64,000 nt of DNA from Paralvinella palmiformis. Taxonomy: Eukaryota > Annelida > Polychaeta > Terebellida > Alvinellidae. The position numbers and the translations under genes are program-made. How positions within the stretch are numbered: the stretch's first letter is position 1; every line of letters begins with the position of its first letter. Below the pieces are notes generated by a model. It did not search any database, was not told where the DNA came from, and worked only from the letters and a program-made list of their open reading frames with translations. The stretch is taken from the NCBI GenBank assembly GCA_025642065.1, contig JAODUP010000219.1, forward strand, positions 360,001 to 424,000, written 5' to 3'. This document shows positions 58,496 to 64,000 of the stretch, piece by piece.

Positions 58496-58694
58496 TAGGT
58501 AGTCGTCGACTGTTGACCTACTCAACTTACGAATGTTTGACTTTATAACCGGCTGTACGACTTATAGATTATTATAATACACGGTACACATTATAATACA
58601 TGTAAGTTAATTATAACATAGACCGATTTATGACCAGATCGACTTGCGACCGGCAGGTCGTAACCAATCAAAGTCATAAATCGACGACTACCTG
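58496..58694. mobile_element. Mariner-like MITE (about 199 bp)
   Basis: AGGTAGTCGTCGA at 58497-58509 is the exact reverse complement of 58681-58693. Weaker inverted similarity extends inward (TGAC...TTACGA). The right end reads CCTG followed by TA, which fits CAGG-type mariner termini with a TA target. The left terminal C has changed to T. It has no coding capacity. An inner hairpin (CGATTTATGAC / GTCATAAATCG, 58623-58683) lies in the right half. Confidence 0.7.
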
Positions 58695-58699
58695 TATTT

Positions 58700-60135
<1,436 letters not shown>

Positions 60136-60170
60136 ATGTGAAGTGACTGAGTGAGTGAGTGAGTGAGTTC

Positions 60171-61139
60171 TTTGTTTGGCTTAGGTGCTGAACATATTAG
60201 GGATATATAGACTCTATGTCTATTTATCAGAGTTTACTCGAAACTAGATGGGTAGGATACAACGTTTAACTGAATTATGTCTAACTAATATTATTAATTC
60301 TATTAATAACACCATAATAGAGATTGGCCAAGAGACAGAATGATCTCTTATTGTTTTCACCGATCAATCAATACAGGAATAACGTTAATGATCTGTACCC
60401 ATCAAACTAGGATCTATTTATCTGTACAGCCTTCTATGTCATCTTGCTCCTGATACGAAATTAGCATGAAGAGGTCAGCAAGTCCCATAAGAAAATAATC
60501 AGGTGGTTGATTATCTCAATAATGTAACAATGCAAAGTATTCTATAGACCGGTGACACTCTTCGTTTTTAGTTTTATCATTTACACATAATGAAGCATTG
60601 CGATGAACGATTGACAAAAAATAAAACGTAAAACATCAGTTCTGCTGCAACAATTATGGTTACTTAAACCACACAGAGTAATCTTTATTTTCTTGGAATC
60701 GAAACAATACTATTAATTGTGTTTGTCATATCGGTACATGACAGATGTCAGTCAATTCAATTGATCGCGTACATTGATTTCATATTTCAAGAGCATTTTG
60801 TACGAAATCTTTTTTATTTAATTGGCTTTGAGGCGGGATCGGCTTATAACGTTTTTAATCCGAAACATATCATCTGTCTGGTTTCAACCTTTAAATTGCT
60901 TGCGCGTTCACGGAAATTTATTTCTAAATAAATCCGTCTAAATTTAATTTAAGATTTTATGCGAAACATAGCAGACAACACACGCGTAGGTAGAAGTTGG
61001 AAAACATTCAGGCTTCCTCATGTTTAGTAAAAAAACAAATACTCTTCTGTAAAATCATTATTTCAAATATCACGAACATTTGCTTATCCAGTCTGGTAAA
61101 CTCAGGAATATCAGTCTGAGAGATGCTTTTAAATTTGAA
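60171..61139. other. Intergenic DNA without recognised features
   Basis: Only short unsupported frames. Confidence 0.4.
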
Positions 61140-61420
61140 GGATCTTATTCCACGTATTTAAGATAATGCCATTTGAAGATTTTCGTCTCGAGGATATATC
61201 CATTATTAATGTTTATTCTGATAGGTCGGGGATATATAGACATTAGTTGTCGTATTACAAAGCTATCTTAAAACCTTTGTCTTCCGTAACAGTCTCCAGA
61301 CAATGGAATGTTTTACCAGACATGACACGATTTAAGCCTCTTCAAGTCTCATCATGATCAAATGGAAATTGAAGAAACATCTCCTTACAGAAAATATTAA
61401 TTACAGAGAATAGGATAGAT
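61140..61420 (+). mobile_element. Possible LINE 3' ORF remnant
   Basis: The plus strand reads SVTVSRQWNVLPDMTRFKPL and, after a frameshift, KWKLKKHLL. This recalls the LWN.LP...FKS.LK.HL end of CR1/L2 ORF2. The match is short and diverged. Confidence 0.35.
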
Positions 61421-61539
61421 AATTAATTAAATGTGCGATTTATTTGTGAAATTATTTATAAATATATTAATTGATGTTTTTGTGTAAACTAATTATTCTG
61501 ATTGGGAAACATTTTATTCATACAAACCGGTCCTCCCTT

Positions 61540-61620
61540 TTACTACTACTACTTACTACTACTACTACTACTACTACTACTTACTACTACTACTACTACT
61601 ACTAATAATAATAATAATTG
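61540..61620. repeat. (TAC)n/(TAA)n trinucleotide array
   Basis: ACT/TAC units, then AAT units; a short GTA run follows. Confidence 0.92.
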
Positions 61621-61699
61621 AAGTTGCAATAGTAGTAGTAGAAGTAGTATAGTTTTAGTTAAGTACACTTGCTAACATGAGGCATTCAAATGTAAATGT

Positions 61700-61805
61700 T
61701 GATCTTTTACAGCCACCTTTGTGTACATGATATGCTAAATGGGCCGAGCGACCTCTAAAAGGTAATGAGGCGAAGTGAAAGATGAAACACCCTTCTGACA
61801 TAGCC
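61700..61805 (-). mobile_element. SINE family I, head missing
   Basis: The body is clear (GGGCCGAGCGACCTCTAAAA, TGAGGCGAAGTGAAAGATGA). The tRNA-like head breaks off shortly before a (TA)n array. Confidence 0.75.
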
Positions 61806-61824
61806 CAACGGGGTTGAAGCAGAT

Positions 61825-61827
<3 letters not shown>

Positions 61828-61882
<55 letters not shown>
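61828..61882. repeat. (TA)n microsatellite
   Basis: Pure TA, directly beside the truncated SINE. Confidence 0.95.
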
Positions 61883-61886
<4 letters not shown>

Positions 61887-61937
61887 CATGTAATAACATA
61901 GAATGCACATGTTAATATTTAAAAAGGACACCATTTA

Positions 61938-62431
61938 TCTCTTAAAGCATTTACTCCTGACTCAGGAATAGAAACACTGCATCGCATCTCGAGCGCTAAT
62001 ACGGTCTGCTTCAGCGCAGATGTCAGTCTTTTAATAGCAATTAAGCTAAATAGTTTTAATAGTAGTCGCTTCGTGGCGCCTGCCCGTTGTAAAAAACTGA
62101 TCTTTGAAGACGGTAACAATTGGGTTATATAGTTTATATAGTATTGCTTTGAAGAAAGATACAGCAATTGAAGCTATAAATAGGGCTGCTTAGATAATTA
62201 AGCTAAACATTCTCACTACTGCCGTGATCTGACTTGGGTGTTTTACACCCAAACTCCACGGCTGTAGGTGATTCGTATTTTGATTTTGCTTGGCGGCTTA
62301 GGGACTGGTGAGACATTACACATGTCTCAGCAAGAAAAGTCGCCACTCTGGAGTCAGTCCCCTGAAGAAACGTCCAGAGTTTGAATTCACGGTTCGAGAT
62401 TCTCTGTGCCTGTGCCTTATAATACACAGCT

Positions 62432-62488
<57 letters not shown>
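61938..62488 (+). repeat. CA-tailed dispersed repeat, second type, copy 2
   Basis: The blocks CTTAAAGCATTTACTCCTGA, ACGGTCTGCT and GGGACTGGTGAGACATTACA correspond to 7271-8052 in order. The (CA)n here is shorter and pure (62433-62488). Confidence 0.78.
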
Positions 62489-62775
62489 CACATGCATAAT
62501 ACAACACATATTTAGATATTTGAATTACAATATGGAATATACGGCTTCCTAAGAATGCTTAACTCCCCCCTCCTTACCGATCAAATTTAATATAAAGATA
62601 AGGAAATTCTTTTCATTATTATTCTAATGATAAAATGATGTCACTAAGTAGTTCATTGTATTTATTAAAAGACACCTTTTTTCATCTGGTTGACTGTACT
62701 CGCCCTTGTACTTGGACAAATACAAGTGCCCTTGTATTGTATCGTACTTAGTATTCTATTGTAGTTTCTACAGGA

Positions 62776-63156
62776 TTAGTGCCACGGCGATGATGAATAT
62801 TTGTTCGCTGATCCCCCTTTAATCAGATATGATTGATGCACTAATATAAAATCCTTTGATAAAAGATCACCTGTTATAGCCTTGAGATTTATGTTTTTTA
62901 GACACGCGCAGCCACAGACTTCCTTTTTAGAGAAGATGACGTCCAAATTCCATTTCAGCCAAGAAAAGGTCAACGTCTTCCGTCTTCTGCCAGTTGTTAT
63001 TTCTCCTTTATATTTTCCACGGAATGTTATTGTCTCTTTTTGTGAGATACGACTGACGTTATTCCGGAAGTGATCCAGGTAGCTCCATGTCATTGTTCTA
63101 TCTGTCGCGTAGTGTCCAGCCGACACGTTATATGAGAATATTGATAGAATTGACAA
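62776..63156 (-). CDS. Hypothetical minus-strand frame, 126 codons
   Basis: The middle of the frame has a protein-like look: RRRKTLTFSWLKWNLDVIF, then KKEVCGCACLKN. A possible donor (ACAG|GTGATC, near 62873) would end an exon there. No family is recognised and no acceptor is clear upstream. A frame of this length is about what chance may yield once in so much AT-rich sequence, so I give it little weight. Confidence 0.15.
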   Translation of the reverse strand: MSILSIFSYNVSAGHYATDRTMTWSYLDHFRNNVSRISQKETITFRGKYKGEITTGRRRKTLTFSWLKWNLDVIFSKKEVCGCACLKNINLKAITGDLLSKDFILVHQSYLIKGGSANKYSSSPWH

Positions 63157-63252
63157 TTGAAATATTAATAATGGGAAATATTTAAGTGCTATCTATGACA
63201 AATAATGAATGTATGAAATATGATGAAATATAATTCTAAGGGAAGAGAAACT

Positions 63253-63256
63253 ACTG

Positions 63257-63304
<48 letters not shown>

Positions 63305-63305
63305 T
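63253..63305. repeat. (TAC)n trinucleotide array
   Basis: About 50 bases of nearly pure ACT/TAC. Confidence 0.93.
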
Positions 63306-63340
63306 TATATTTCTAAGAGTATTGCAACTAGACCTGGGGC

Positions 63341-63475
63341 AGATACATTTCAAATGTATCTAGATAAGCTACAGTTACATTGAAATGTGTTCAGATACAG
63401 TTACGTATCTAGATAAATGATTTATTAATGTATCTAGATAAGATACAGCTACATTCCATATGTACCTTGATATAT
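63341..63475. repeat. Cluster of TATCTAGATA palindromes
   Basis: Three perfect copies lie at 63357-63366, 63406-63415 and 63431-63440. A longer inverted repeat AGATACATTT/AAATGTATCT (63341-63361) overlaps the first, and several AGATAC half-sites are scattered between. It resembles the palindrome-rich ends of some DNA transposons, but no pair of terminal repeats was found. Confidence 0.7.
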
Positions 63476-63834
63476 TTACAGGGTTTGTATTCGTCTGTGC
63501 AAGAAGATGACAAGACTGGTCAATATTTTTCAGGTTTATTCATTTTCCTATTTCCCAATTCACAATTACGATTTAAAACATGAAAACTACAATCAAGGTT
63601 TATAAATGATTTGGCCAGAACACATCAAACAAACCTTATTTGTGTGTTCTATGGGCAATTAGTGTCATGACTATGATCTGCCTGGTGGCTTCAATGTGGG
63701 CTTTTGATTGATTGATTGATTTTCTTTTGTTTCATGATCCATGATCATGAAACAGGGATAGCACATGACAGTTCTAACACTTATTTCCAATGGGGTCCCT
63801 TTTATTGAGTGATTATTTATAGATTCCGCACCAC

Positions 63835-64000
63835 TTACAGGGGAGCAGTACGGAAAGATGGAGCCGAAAAACCCCGAGGGTGGTTACTGCCGGAGTGTAT
63901 TACGTCCTCAGAGGGTCCTGAACGTCCCCCCTATTTTAATTAATTCAGTGGAGACGGCAGCGCCATTTAAAACCTGTGACCCTTGGCATGAAGCGCAACT
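63835..64000 (-). mobile_element. SINE family II, copy running off the window
   Basis: The minus strand carries GGCGCTGCCGTCTCCACTG and the CCATCTTTCCGTACTGCTCC part. These match 48230-48380 of the full-length copy. The head would lie beyond the window end. Confidence 0.75.

Overview
The window is AT-rich, repeat-dense eukaryotic nuclear DNA. Long dinucleotide and tetranucleotide arrays, several tRNA-headed SINE families, and Ty3/gypsy, non-LTR and Penelope-like retroelement remains fill most of it. Spliced exons with GT/AG borders also occur. The mix ((ACTC)n and (CA)n arrays, SINEs with ATC-rich tails, SGNH-domain non-LTR elements, P2X7-C-like zinc proteins) best fits a marine lophotrochozoan, most likely a mollusc. 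That placement is an inference. There are no operons, no bacterial gene signals, no CRISPR array and no credible stand-alone tRNA or rRNA gene.

Layout. 1-3.06 kb: two nearly identical 860-bp direct repeats flank a tandemly duplicated TATA-type promoter and a (CA)n-ended dispersed repeat. 3.4-5.3 kb: a two-exon gene for an unrecognised 173-residue protein, the best host gene here. 5.5-11.2 kb: (ACTC)n and (CA)n arrays, dispersed repeats and a SINE. 11.4-17.6 kb: a minus-strand non-LTR element (coiled coil, SGNH esterase-like domain, endonuclease) split by a Ty3/gypsy element at 12886-16502. The gypsy element has 142-bp LTRs, a PBS, a polypurine tract and GTATG target duplications. 18.05-19.2 kb: a minus-strand Penelope-like reverse transcriptase. 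20.8-22.0 kb: a second copy of the coiled-coil repeat protein. 22-35 kb: SINEs, microsatellites and a few non-repetitive islands that could be regulatory. 34.1-34.6 kb: a non-LTR RT fragment. 36.4 kb: a probable first exon of a P2X7-C-like zinc protein. 37-51 kb: microsatellites, a 14-bp minisatellite with an 84-bp higher-order period, a G-quadruplex motif, transcription-factor-site clusters and SINEs, one with a perfect 13-bp target duplication. 51.7-52.6 kb: a candidate tiny two-exon gene behind a TATA box. 54-64 kb: a short hairpin, a LINE 3' end with an inverted 5' piece, a mariner-like MITE, the longest (TA)n array, and more SINEs.

No multi-gene pathway is visible. What ties the window together is mobile-element history: nested insertion, insertion of an apparently already defective element, probable twin priming, and microsatellites that travel inside dispersed repeats. 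I found no convincing novel defence or metabolic system. The most original candidates are the 173-residue gene, the small spliced ORF at 51.8 kb, and the SGNH element interrupted by gypsy. All similarity statements come from reading the sequence and recalling family motifs; no database was searched.
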